The notes under the pieces: model-generated
The model's input: the letters and a program-made list of their open reading frames with translations, nothing else
What the model was told of the DNA's origin: nothing
Databases searched by the model: none
Shown: positions 7,464 through 16,588 of the stretch, in pieces
Layout: the number at the start of each line of letters is the position of its first letter
How positions within the stretch are numbered: position 1 is the stretch's first letter
From: Archangium violaceum
GTDB lineage: Bacteria; Myxococcota; Myxococcia; Myxococcales; Myxococcaceae
Direction: 5' to 3'
Assembly (NCBI RefSeq): GCF_016887565.1
Contig: NZ_CP069396.1
Span: forward strand, 11,948,001 to 12,012,000
DNA length: 64,000 bases
Position numbers and translations under genes: made by a program

Positions 7464-10400
7464 CTATGGGCAGTCCGCGAACCTGAAGCGTACATCTTCT
7501 CCATCCTTGTCCTTGAAGTCCCTGGCCAGGGCGCACCGGTCGGTGCGCAGGCGCGAGGCCATGTCCCGATCTCCCGTAAGTGACTCCTGTCCGGCCAGGG
7601 CGTGAAGCCAAACCAATGCGAAGCGCTTACTGGGGGGCTCCCCGTCCCGCAGCCGCTCGCCCAGCTCCCGCGCCTTCTTGTAGTTCACCTCCGCCTCCTC
7701 ACGCTGGCCCTGAGCGACCTGGAACGAGGCGACGTCCATGAGGACCCGGGCAAGTACCCACCGGCTGTATTGGTCCCCCGCCGGAGCCTCCCTGAAACTG
7801 CTCCACCCCAGGCTCAACTCCCGCTCAAGGAACTTCCGCGCCGCGTCTGGCTCACCCGCCGCCCGCGCCACGCTCGCGCGCATTCCAAGCGCCTCAGCGA
7901 GAAGGGCTTTGTTATAGGACTCGCCGTTCTGTTCATGGAGCTGGATGGCCTCGTCCAGGAGGCCGGCGGCGGCGTCCAACCTTCCCGTGATGAGTTCGCA
8001 CCCGGCCAGTTCAGAGTCACTCACCGCCAGGGTGCGCCGGTCGTCCACCGGGTCGTGGGTCCGTACCTCGGGACGCTTCAGCGCCCGCACGGCCTCGGCG
8101 AAGTGCGCGCGAGCCTGGTCGAGGTTGCCTTGCGCCTGCTCCACCTTGCCACGCTTGGAGTGGCCGAGGGCCCGTAGCCGCAACAGCCTTCCATCCGCAG
8201 GCCGTTCCGCGAGCGCCGCGTCCAATTCCTCCCGCGCCTCGTCCAGGAACTGGCGGGCTTGCGCCAGACTTCCATCATGGAAGGCGAGATCCGCCTGCCG
8301 ATGAATGATCTGGACGGCCACGCGCCGCACCTCGGGGCGTTCGCGTTGCTGGGGCGTCAGCTTCGCCAGAGAGTCACGAAAGCCCTTCAACCTCTCCTTG
8401 CGCAGTTCCAGCGTGTACGGCAGCCAGCTGAGCTTCCAGTCCAAGTCATCAGAGAACTCGTCCATCGTGTCGATGAGCTGCTGCAGGGACGCCTCCGCGA
8501 GCTGCCGCTCATGGCGCGCGAGGGCCGCGTAGAAGAGGATGGCCAGGAGCGCCAGTCCGGCCGCCGCGGTGAGCAAGGCCCGGTTGAAGGTGCGCCGCCG
8601 CTCCAACCGCCGGGCGGCCTTGAGGAAGCTGGCCACCTCGGAGCTCTCCCGCCGACCCTCGGCCTGGGGAACGTGGGCCGGAGCCACGCCCCCAAGGTAG
8701 TAGGTGAGCAGGGTGCCCGTGGGCAATCCCTCCACCGGACACTCCGCCTGATGCCAGCCATGCGCGGCGGCCTCGAGAAGCGCTTGGCGCTCGAGCGACG
8801 TCCGCTCCTTCTCGATCCACGTGGCAATGGAGTGCACCCGGTACAGCAGCAGCTCGTGCACCAGTTCCACACGTTGCTCCGCGTCGCTGGCTCCGCCTGA
8901 CAGCTGGAGCAACCGCAACCCCGCTGGCGCTCCCGAGGTGCTAGTGGACAGCCCGGACAGCCGCAACAGCACGTCCTCGGCCCGCTCGTCATTCCCGCCT
9001 GCCGCGCGCACATCGCGCCGCGAGCGGGGACGGCGGGTATCCGGCACGCCCCGGCCTATCTGCACCAGGGACAGGCTCATCCACTTGGCGCGCTCCCGCC
9101 CCTCCGCCCCCAGACTGTCGAGCAGGGCCTCGGCCTGCTGGGCCAGGGCGCCGCCCACGCCCCCAAGCCGCTCATAATGCGCGTGCGTCAGCGGCGCGCC
9201 GCCACTCAGCACCCACAGCCCTCGCAGCGCCTGCCCGAGCAGCGGCAGGCGGCCCGCCTCGCTCCGCGCGTCCTGCACCATGCGCTGGGCCAGCCCTTCG
9301 CTCAGCCGAAGCCCGGCGTGAGAGGCCATGCCCTGGACGACCTGGGTCAGCGCGGCGGGCTCCATGGGCAGCAAGGGGAAGCGCACGGCGCGCGAAAGGT
9401 GCCGCGCCAGGGCGGGCACCTGCTCGATGCGGTGCAGGAAGTCGGCGCGCACGCAGGTGAGCAGCCGTACCGGTGAGCCGGAGTCCTCGATCGCGGCACT
9501 CAACAGCGCGTCCAGCGTGAGGCATTCGGCCACTCCTAGCGTGAACAGCTCCTCCAACGGCTCGATCACCAACAGGAGGCGGCATCCCTGGGGTGTATGG
9601 GCGGCGGCGAAGTCGCGCAGGGCCCCGGCGCCCGTCCGCAGCAGGCGCTCCACCGTCTCCGCGCTCTCCCCCTCTTTCAGCTGGAGGGGGCCAGAGGCGA
9701 GCGCCCGGGCCACGGCGCGGATCGGCTCGTCACCGGGGCGAACGCACACCACTCGCCACGTCGATAGCTGGACGAGCCGGGGTAGGAGGCCCGCTTGGAT
9801 CAACGAGGACTTGCCCACCCCGCTGGGCCCCTCCACCTGGAGCCACCGCCGCTGCCCTCCGTGGAGCTCTCCGAGCAGGGCGAGCAGGGTCTGGAGCTCC
9901 TCATCCCGGCCAAAGAACAGCTCCGCCTGCGCCTCGGTGAAGGGGGCCAGTCCGGGAACGGGGCACGACTCCCGATCGTCTTCCCACGGCCGGCTGAGCA
10001 TGTCGTGGCAACGCCGCATCGTCGGCCGCCGCGCGGGCTCCTTGGCGAGCATGGAGGCGATGAAGGCGCACAGGCGGCCGGGCAGCGTGGGCACGAACTG
10101 CTGCAGCGGGGGTGGCTCCTCGTGCACGTGCGCGGAGAGGACCTCGACGGGCTCCTCGGACACGAAGGGCGTACGGCCCGCGAGCATCTCGAAGAGCATG
10201 ACGCCCAGGGCGTAGACGTCCGCGCTGGCGTCCACGCGGGCGGCACTCCGGAACTGCTCCGGCGCCATGTACGGGTAGGTGCCGATGAAAGCCGACTCGT
10301 GGGTGTGGACCTGGGTGGGGCCGAGCGCATCCACCGCCACCGGTGGCAGCTTGGCGATACCGAAGTCCAGCAGTTTGACCCGGTAACCGGGGTGGCCTTC

Positions 10401-10841
10401 CTCCTGGCAGAGGAAGACGTTCTCGGGCTTCAGATCGCGGTGGACGATTCCCTGGGCATGGACCTCCCCCATGGCGTCCGCGATCTGCGCGCCCAGGGCC
10501 ACCGTGTCCCGGAGGGATACCGGGCCTGCCTGCCGTCGCATCCACTCGCGCAGGGACAGGCCGTCCAGGTACTCCATGGCGAGAAAGGCCGTGTCTCCCT
10601 GCCGCGCCGAGTGCAGGACGCGCACGACCCCCGGATGCTGGAGCCGCTCCAGGGCCTGGGCCTCTTGCAGGAAGCGGGCAACGAGGTGCGGCTCGCGTGC
10701 CGCCTCGGGGGACAGGAGTTTGAGGGCCACACGTTGCCCCTGAGGCCCGTGTTCAGCGGCATAGACGCTTGCCATGCCCCCGCTGCCAAGCAGGTGCAAC
10801 AGCCGGTAGGGACCAACATGAGTGGGGGGGCTGGGCTCCAT
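7464..10841 (-). CDS. Kinase - STAND ATPase - TPR signalling protein
   Basis: A 1125-aa multidomain protein. Residues 10-285 are a Ser/Thr kinase: Gly loop LGSGGMASVY at 18-27, K41, HRDLKPEN at 134-141, DFG at 159-161, YMAPEQ near 191. Residues about 310-560 are a STAND-type NTPase with FFGRDEEL ahead of Walker A GPSGVGKSS (338-346) and a Walker B-like LLLVIEPLEE (422-431); this resembles the nSTAND1 group often found in conflict systems. A single membrane segment lies near 754-775, then about 300 residues of helical TPR-like repeats (AEAVRALKRPE, LGEAIQLHEQN style). The start is the ATG at 10841; the ORF runs on upstream, but the kinase domain begins here. It heads the minus-strand run that continues through sigma factor, kinase and CBASS/Cmr genes. 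Confidence 0.87.
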   Translation of the reverse strand: MEPSPPTHVGPYRLLHLLGSGGMASVYAAEHGPQGQRVALKLLSPEAAREPHLVARFLQEAQALERLQHPGVVRVLHSARQGDTAFLAMEYLDGLSLREWMRRQAGPVSLRDTVALGAQIADAMGEVHAQGIVHRDLKPENVFLCQEEGHPGYRVKLLDFGIAKLPPVAVDALGPTQVHTHESAFIGTYPYMAPEQFRSAARVDASADVYALGVMLFEMLAGRTPFVSEEPVEVLSAHVHEEPPPLQQFVPTLPGRLCAFIASMLAKEPARRPTMRRCHDMLSRPWEDDRESCPVPGLAPFTEAQAELFFGRDEELQTLLALLGELHGGQRRWLQVEGPSGVGKSSLIQAGLLPRLVQLSTWRVVCVRPGDEPIRAVARALASGPLQLKEGESAETVERLLRTGAGALRDFAAAHTPQGCRLLLVIEPLEELFTLGVAECLTLDALLSAAIEDSGSPVRLLTCVRADFLHRIEQVPALARHLSRAVRFPLLPMEPAALTQVVQGMASHAGLRLSEGLAQRMVQDARSEAGRLPLLGQALRGLWVLSGGAPLTHAHYERLGGVGGALAQQAEALLDSLGAEGRERAKWMSLSLVQIGRGVPDTRRPRSRRDVRAAGGNDERAEDVLLRLSGLSTSTSGAPAGLRLLQLSGGASDAEQRVELVHELLLYRVHSIATWIEKERTSLERQALLEAAAHGWHQAECPVEGLPTGTLLTYYLGGVAPAHVPQAEGRRESSEVASFLKAARRLERRRTFNRALLTAAAGLALLAILFYAALARHERQLAEASLQQLIDTMDEFSDDLDWKLSWLPYTLELRKERLKGFRDSLAKLTPQQRERPEVRRVAVQIIHRQADLAFHDGSLAQARQFLDEAREELDAALAERPADGRLLRLRALGHSKRGKVEQAQGNLDQARAHFAEAVRALKRPEVRTHDPVDDRRTLAVSDSELAGCELITGRLDAAAGLLDEAIQLHEQNGESYNKALLAEALGMRASVARAAGEPDAARKFLERELSLGWSSFREAPAGDQYSRWVLARVLMDVASFQVAQGQREEAEVNYKKARELGERLRDGEPPSKRFALVWLHALAGQESLTGDRDMASRLRTDRCALARDFKDKDGEDVRFRFADCP

Positions 10842-11074
10842 CGCGGGACCATGATCGCCGCTCCCGCGCTCAAGGGCAAAAGCCCTGTTCCCGGCAACGC
10901 AGAGCTTGTGGTGCGTCGAACTCTCCTTGTCCAGCGTCGTATGCCTGCTCGCTTGCTGCTCCTCCTTGCCCCACTCGCGACCCTCGCCAGGAGCACCGCC
11001 CTCCCCCCTCTTCAAGCCACTACCTCAACACCGAACTCCGGCCAGGTACTGCGGCTCGGCTGGCGCTCGTCCTC

Positions 11075-13618
11075 GTGCTCAACGCCTCTCGGCATCACGG
11101 CGAGGGGGACCGCGCGTCGTGGTCACGAAGAAGCGGTTCGTGTCGTTGTGCTCAACGCCTCTCAGCATCACTGCGAGGGGGACCCCTCATCACGCCCACT
11201 TGGAGGGGCTGGTGCTCTCGGTGCTCAACGCCTCTCAGCATCACTGCGAGGGGACCTTCCACTCGATGCCGTCGACACGCCAGCCTTCCTGGTGCTCAAC
11301 GCCTCTCGGCATCTCGGCGAGGGGGACATCTCCTGAGAGAACCAGATCAGGCGGATGGACCGGTGCTCAACGCCTCTCGGCATCACAGCGAGGGGGACCC
11401 TCCTTGGTGGTCATGTGCACCACGATGAAGTTGGGTGCTCAACGCCTCTCGGCATCTCGGCCAGGGGGACGACAGGGGCCCGGTGGTGAGGTTGAGAGCG
11501 CCGCTGTGCTCAACGCCTCTCGGCATCTCGGCGGGGGACCAACGTCTTCAACAACTCGGAGTTCGACCCCCGGGAGTGCTCAACGCCTCTCGGCATCTCG
11601 GCCAGGGGGACCTGAGCGCGTGCGGTCATCAAGCGTCGCGGCCGTTGTGCTCAACGCCTCTCGGCATCTCGGCCAGGGGGACCAGAACATGCCGTACACG
11701 GCCGACACGACTTCCATGTGCTCGACGCCTCTCGGCATCTCGGAGAGGGGGACTGACCAGAAGCTCAAGACCAAGAATGTCTATCGCAGGTGCTCAACGC
11801 CTCTCGGCATCTCGGCCAGGGAGACCAGCGGCGCGCGATGCGCGTCCCGTCAGCTCCGCCCAGTGCTCAACGCCTCTCGGCATCACAGTGAGGGGGACGA
11901 CCGGTACCGAGTACGACAACGTGGCGCTGGAGCAGTGCTCAACGCCTCTCGGCATCTCGGCGAGGGGGACTACGAGCGCGAGTGATTCAACGTCCCCGCC
12001 AACTCGTGCTCAACGCCTCCCGGCATCACGGAAAGGGGGACGACTCTCCTTCCGCAGCAACAAGTACCTCGACAGGTAGTGCTCAATGCCTCTCGGCATC
12101 ACGGCGGGGGGACCCCCGCGCGGCAGTGGTACTCTCCACCCTCGCAATAAAGTGCTCAACGCCTCTCGGCATCTCGGCCAGGGGGACGTCGCCGCATTCG
12201 CCTTCGTCGTCAACCTCGTGGGCAGGTGCTCAACGCCTCTCGGCATCACGGTGAGAGGGACTGAGGTGCTGAAGCCGAACGCGGCCACGATCGCCGAGTG
12301 CTCAACGCCTCTCGGCATCTCGGCCAGGGGGACCCGTGCGAGGACGCCTATACCTGCCGCGACTTCGCCGTGTGCTCAACGCCTCTCGGCATCACGACGA
12401 GGGAGACCAGGGCTTCACCGCGGGCGGTCCACTGGGCGCAGCGTGCTCAACGCCTCTCGGCATCTCGGCCAGGGGGACGGTCGGTGCCGGCGGGGCCATC
12501 GCCTACCAGTACCTATGCTCAACGCCTCTCGGCATCTCGGCCAGGGGGACCCCGTGACGGGCGGCAACACGCCACGGGCCTGGGCTCCGGTGCTCAACGC
12601 CTCTCGGCATCTCGGCCAGGGGGACGGAAGCAGAAGAAACTGGAGACCACGAACTACGATGAGTGCTCAACGCCTCTCGGCATCTCGGCAAGGGGGATAT
12701 CCACCCGCAGACAGCGTCGGTGCGGGAGTGGTAGTGCTCAACGCCTCTCGGCATCTCGGCCAGGGGGACAGCGCTGATGGCCGACGACTGGTGGAAGGAG
12801 TGCTCAACGCCTCTCGACATCACAGCGAGGGGGACTGGACGGCCAAGGCAGCAAGGGAGTGATGCGCGACACGCGATCAACGCCTCTCTGCATCTCGGCA
12901 AGGGATGAACAACGACCCTGGAGCCTCAAGCGTGTCGAACTGTGCTCAACGCCTCTCGGCATCTCGGTGAGGGACTCAGGAAAAGAACTCGCTGCTGAGC
13001 TTCGGCGAGATGTGCTCAACGCCTCTCGGCAAGGGGGACTTGCGTCAGGTCGGCCTGGAAGCCCTTGGTGAGGTGCTCAACGCCTCTCGGCATCTCGGCG
13101 AGGGTAACTGGAGGTGCCCAACATGCCGGCCGAGGCCTACCTGTGCTCAACGCCTCTCGGCATCTCGGCGAGGGGGACCTCGCTGCGATGGCGCACGAGA
13201 ACGCGGACGTGCGGGTGTGCTCAACGCCTCTCGGCATCACGGCGAGGGGGACTCAGTCAGCATCGGCCACAGCGAGACGAAGGAGGGCGGGGTGCTCAAC
13301 ACCTCTCGGCATCTCAGCCAAGGAGACCTTCCTTCGTCCAGGAGATGCTCGACCACCAGGAGTGCTCAACACCTCTCGACATCTCGGCTAGGGGACTTCG
13401 CGCTCCAGGCTGACGGGTGGTGGCTGCGCTCGGAGTGATCAACGCCTCTCGGCATCACGGCGAGGGGGGGAACATGAACTCTACACCGGAGGTCGTGGAC
13501 ACGGACACAAGTGATCAACGCCTCTCGGCATCTCAGCCAGGGGCACTGCTCGGTTCTACATCCTGAACCAAACGAAGCTCTAGTACTCAACGCCTCTCGG
13601 CATCTGAGCGAGGAGGTT
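11075..13618 (-). CRISPR. CRISPR array, 36 repeats and 35 spacers, strongly variable repeats
   Basis: I count 36 repeats of mostly 36 nt (starts at 11075, 11148, 11221, 11292 ... 13511, 13583) with spacers of 34-40 nt; one spacer is only 30 nt (12770-12799). On the plus strand each repeat opens with GTGCTCAACGCCTCTCGGCA and ends in GGGGGAC. The first 20 positions are nearly constant, while the next 10 vary (CATCACGGCGAGG, CATCTCGGCCAGG, CATCTCGGCGAGG and others). The repeat at 13012-13039 has lost 8 nt. Repeats near 12873 and 13435-13618 are decayed. Read on the minus strand, the constant part is a GCC-GAGA-GGC hairpin followed by the 8-nt TTGAGCAC, the layout expected for Cas6 cutting and a 5' crRNA handle, so minus-strand transcription is inferred. 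No cas1, cas2 or cas6 is in the window. Confidence 0.95.
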
Positions 13619-13760
13619 CCCTATCTCCCTCGGCACATCATCATGAGCGCTCGCCCGGTGAGTCCTCGGCAATCTTCTTTGAAGCAGCTATTCACCTGTC
13701 AAAGAGCATCCACCCTCGATTCTATTAACCATTCCTCTGCCCGGCCACCACCCCACGACG
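13619..13760 (-). promoter_or_regulatory. Candidate CRISPR leader and promoter
   Basis: This stretch beside the array is clearly richer in A/T than its surroundings (for example the part around 13670-13735). On the minus strand it carries a perfect -35 hexamer TTGACA at 13702-13697, pointing into the array, about 80 nt from the last repeat. The -10 region is weak (AAGAAG-like). An inverted repeat TCTTTGA / TCAAAGA lies at 13676-13705. A leader here fits minus-strand transcription but not the decay of the adjacent repeats. Confidence 0.4.
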
Positions 13761-13916
13761 CAGATGCATCCAGATGCTGTTCATACCGCCAGGAAACCAT
13801 GGGCCCCCACGGCCTATATCCATCGCTCGATTTCCAACGCTCGCCGGCCGTCACTTCGTGCACGGGTTGTCGACGAGGCGCTGGACTCCGCTCCCTCCGT
13901 GCCTTACCGAAGCCCC

Positions 13917-14195
13917 ATGAGCCCCTTCGTCCGCCTTCAGTTGCTGCTCCTGCTCGGCAACGTCGCCTTCATCGCCGCCTGGGCCGTCGCCCTCACTCGG
14001 CCCTCGGGCTGGCAGTGGATTGGCGTGCTCCTGCTCGCGTTCTTCGTCGTCGTGCGCGTGGGCGGCATGTGGCTCCGCGCTCGGAAGTATCCGGACCAGG
14101 CCGGACGCTCTCGCAAGGCCGCCGTCCTCTCCACTGTCGTCGCCGTGCTCGCCGTCGCCCTGTGGGTGTACACGGCCCTGCGCGGGCCCGCTTGA
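13917..14195 (+). CDS. Small two-helix membrane protein, unknown function
   Basis: A 92-aa protein beginning MSPFVRLQLLLLLGN. Two or three hydrophobic segments are visible (about residues 5-24, 28-46 and 68-87) separated by a basic loop WLRARKYPDQAGRSRKA. The frame is open upstream to 13764, but that part is Arg/Pro-rich and shows no coding character, so the start at 13917 is preferred. It sits between the CRISPR flank and two hairpin terminators. I do not recognise the family, and no defence role can be claimed. Confidence 0.55.
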   Translation: MSPFVRLQLLLLLGNVAFIAAWAVALTRPSGWQWIGVLLLAFFVVVRVGGMWLRARKYPDQAGRSRKAAVLSTVVAVLAVALWVYTALRGPA

Positions 14196-14254
14196 GGTCC
14201 GTGCGACTTGTGGATTTTGGGGTTCTTCCTGGGGAACCCGGGGGGATCCTGTAG

Positions 14255-14289
14255 ACCCTCACCCCGTCCCTCTCCCAGAGGGAGAGGGT
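14255..14289. terminator. Dispersed hairpin repeat, copy 1
   Basis: Contains CCCTCTCCC-AGA-GGGAGAGGG, a 9-bp GC-rich stem with a 3-nt loop, preceded by CCCTCACCCCG. It lies between convergent genes (small membrane protein and ychF) and probably ends transcription from both sides. Confidence 0.6.
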
Positions 14290-14312
14290 GATCGGAACCC
14301 GTGGTCCTCGAT

Positions 14313-14347
14313 ACCCTCACCCCGTCCCTCTCCCGAAGGGAGAGGGG
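14313..14347. terminator. Dispersed hairpin repeat, copy 2
   Basis: Second copy of the same element in the same intergenic gap, with loop bases GAA (CCCTCTCCC-GAA-GGGAGAGGG). A T/G-rich run follows on the plus strand. Confidence 0.6.
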
Positions 14348-14383
14348 TTGTTGTGCTGTGTTGTGTTGTGTTGGGTTGCTTCG

Positions 14384-15493
14384 CTACACGTTGAAGCGGA
14401 AGTGCATGCAGTCGCCGTCCTGCACCACGTACTCCTTGCCTTCTACTCGCAGCAGGCCCTTCTCCTTCACCGCGCTCTCGCTGCCGTACTTGATGAGGTC
14501 TTCCCACCTCATCACCTCGGCCTTGATGAAGCCTCGCTCGAAGTCCGAGTGGATGACCCCCGCCGCCTGCGGCGCCTTGTCACCCTTGTGGATCGTCCAC
14601 GCACGGCACTCCTGCTCGCCCACCGTGAAGTACGTCTGCAGGCCCAGCAGCTTGTAGCCCTCCCGCACCACCTTGTGCAGGCCCGGCTCGCTCAACCCCG
14701 CGCTCTCCAGGAAGCCCGGGCGCTCCTCCTCGGGCAGCTGCTGGATTTCGGCCTCCATCGCCGCCGCCAACGCCACCACCCCGGCCCCCTCCTTCGCCGC
14801 CATCTCCCGCACCCGCTGCACCATCGGGTCCGTGTCTTCCTTGCCGATCTGCTTCTCGCTGATGTTCGCCACGTACAGCACCGGCTTGTCCGTCAGCAGG
14901 AACAAGTCCTTCAGGACCACCCGCTCCTCGGCCGTCAGCTTCTGCGCGCGCACCGTGATGGCCGAGTCCAACCCCGCCTTCACCTTGTCCAGCACCGCCA
15001 GCTCCGCCTTCGCCTCGTCGCCCGCCTTGCCGCCCATCTTGGCGTTCTTCTGGGTGCGCTCGCGCCGCTTCTCCACCGTCTCCAGATCCTTCAGGCACAG
15101 CTCCGTGTCCACCACGTCCCGGTCTCGCACCGGATCCACGCCACCCTCCACGTGGGTCACGTTGTCGTCCACGAAGCAGCGCAGCACGTGCAGCACCGCG
15201 TCCACCTGCCGGATGTTCCCCAGGAACTGGTTGCCCAGTCCCTCGCCCTTCGACGCGCCTCGCACCAGGCCCGCGATGTCCACGAACTCCAGCGACGTGG
15301 GGATCTTCTTGAGCGGCTTCACCAGCGCCGTCAGCTTGTCCAGCCGATCGTCCGGCACCGGCACCACGCCCACGTTCGGTTCGATGGTGCAGAACGGGTA
15401 GTTGGCCGCCTGGGCCCCCGCCGCCGAGAGTGCGTTGAACAGGGTGGACTTGCCCACGTTGGGCAGACCGACGATGCCGATGGAAAGCGCCAT
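14384..15493 (-). CDS. ychF: Ribosome-binding ATPase YchF
   Basis: A 369-aa OLA1/YchF P-loop protein of the Obg family, normally about 363-370 aa, which binds ATP and ribosomes and is involved in stress control. The P-loop GLPNVGKST is at residues 8-16. Switch regions with YPFCTIEPNVG and DIAGLVRGASKGEGLGNQFL are intact. The NISEK segment replaces the NKxD guanine specificity motif, as expected for YchF. The C-terminal TGS domain ends in VEGKEYVVQDGDCMHFRFNV. It follows atpF by 45 nt on the same strand and may be read from the ATP synthase operon. Its end faces two hairpin terminators. Confidence 0.97.
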   Translation of the reverse strand: MALSIGIVGLPNVGKSTLFNALSAAGAQAANYPFCTIEPNVGVVPVPDDRLDKLTALVKPLKKIPTSLEFVDIAGLVRGASKGEGLGNQFLGNIRQVDAVLHVLRCFVDDNVTHVEGGVDPVRDRDVVDTELCLKDLETVEKRRERTQKNAKMGGKAGDEAKAELAVLDKVKAGLDSAITVRAQKLTAEERVVLKDLFLLTDKPVLYVANISEKQIGKEDTDPMVQRVREMAAKEGAGVVALAAAMEAEIQQLPEEERPGFLESAGLSEPGLHKVVREGYKLLGLQTYFTVGEQECRAWTIHKGDKAPQAAGVIHSDFERGFIKAEVMRWEDLIKYGSESAVKEKGLLRVEGKEYVVQDGDCMHFRFNV

Positions 15494-15538
15494 ATTGGAT
15501 TCCTGAACAGCGTTGCGCGGACCCGGAAATCCGGGTGG

Positions 15539-16075
15539 TTACGCCCGGGTCGTCGGCGAGCCCTTGGGCAGGCCCTGCACGAACTGCTCGGCCAGCGCGC
15601 GGTGCTTGCTGTCGTCCAGGCGCTCGTTGATCAGCTTGCCCGCCACTTCCATCGCCAGGTCCACCGCCATCGCCTTCACCTCGGCGATCGCCTTGGACTT
15701 CTGCTCCTCGATCTCACGCTGCGCCGACGCCTTGAACTCCTCGGCCTCCTTGCGGCTCTTGGCCATCAGCTCCTCGCGGAACTTCTCCACCTCCTGCTGG
15801 TTGCGGCGGAGCATCTCCTGCGCGTCGCGACGGGCCTCGGCGATGGCCGTCTTCTGCTCGGCGAGCAGCTTCTCGGCCTCGGCGCGCTCCCGCTTGGCCG
15901 CCTCGATGGAGCTGGCGATCTGCTTCTCGCGCTCCTCCACCAGCGACAGGATGGGGCCCCAGGCCTTCCAGCGCAGGATGATCGCGACGATGATGAAGGT
16001 GACGAGGGTCCAGAAGATGAGGCCCGGGCGGACCTCGACGAAGCTGCTGGCGGCGAGAACGTTGGGCAGGAACAT
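15539..16075 (-). CDS. atpF: ATP synthase F0 subunit b
   Basis: A 178-aa peripheral stalk subunit. One N-terminal membrane helix (PGLIFWTLVTFIIVAIILRW, about residues 18-37) is followed by a long charged coiled coil rich in Glu, Lys, Arg and Ala through about residue 150, the usual b-subunit form. It links the F0 ring to F1. It lies downstream of atpE, separated by 139 nt. No delta subunit follows; ychF comes instead, so F1 genes must be elsewhere in the genome. Confidence 0.95.
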   Translation of the reverse strand: MFLPNVLAASSFVEVRPGLIFWTLVTFIIVAIILRWKAWGPILSLVEEREKQIASSIEAAKRERAEAEKLLAEQKTAIAEARRDAQEMLRRNQQEVEKFREELMAKSRKEAEEFKASAQREIEEQKSKAIAEVKAMAVDLAMEVAGKLINERLDDSKHRALAEQFVQGLPKGSPTTRA

Positions 16076-16214
16076 GGCGGCCTTCGCGGGTGCGACGTCA
16101 GGGGTACTGCGGGTACGACATAAACGACTCGACGACTCTCTACTACGAGGACCGGCGCCCCCCGCCTGAGCGAGCGAGCGCCGGACCCGGAGTCCTACTC
16201 GACCAGAACCCGAA

Positions 16215-16445
16215 TCAGGTCTTGATGGCGAGCAGGATGCAGACGACCAGCGCGAACAGCGTGGCGCCTTCGATGAGCGCCGCGGCGATGATCATGGTGG
16301 TGCGGATGTCACCGCCGGCGGCCGGCTGACGGCCCGTGGCGTCCATGGCGGCGGCGGCCAGCTTACCGATACCCAGGGCGGCGCCGATGATGGCGAGGCC
16401 GGCACCGATGCCGGCGGCGAGGAAGGCGAGAGCGACGTTGGTCAT
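16215..16445 (-). CDS. atpE: ATP synthase F0 subunit c
   Basis: A 76-aa proteolipid with two membrane helices. Helix 1 has the Gly-rich AAGIGAGLAIIGAALGIG; the polar loop has R39-Q40-P41; helix 2 holds the proton-binding Glu at residue 59 (ALIEGATLFALVV). The start chosen at 16445 gives the normal length; the longer frame to 16559 is not needed. Glu, not Asp, is at the ion site, and no extra sodium-binding residues are obvious, so proton coupling is likely. Confidence 0.96.
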   Translation of the reverse strand: MTNVALAFLAAGIGAGLAIIGAALGIGKLAAAAMDATGRQPAAGGDIRTTMIIAAALIEGATLFALVVCILLAIKT

Positions 16446-16588
16446 GGGAGTGCTTCTTCTTTCTTCGGAGGGGACCCACTTGTGGGGGGGTCGTTGCTGC
16501 CCTTTGGGACGACCTCCGGCGACCTTTCGAATCGCCGGGTACTCACCGGGGCCCCACACCTCGGAGCCCCGCTAACTCGGAGAGGACC

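Noticed and set aside
10842-11074. CRISPR leader at the left end of the array
   Set aside because: The stretch is not AT-rich and has no clear promoter toward the array, although the best repeats are on this side; kept only as the alternative.
11075-13618. Long frames with recurring peptides such as LNASRHLGQGD, STPLGISARGT and AQRLSASRPGG
   Set aside because: They are translations of the CRISPR repeat in three frames, not proteins.
1-13760. Search for cas1, cas2, cas6 and CBASS Cap2/Cap3 or HORMA/TRIP13 genes
   Set aside because: None found on either strand; they may lie outside the window.
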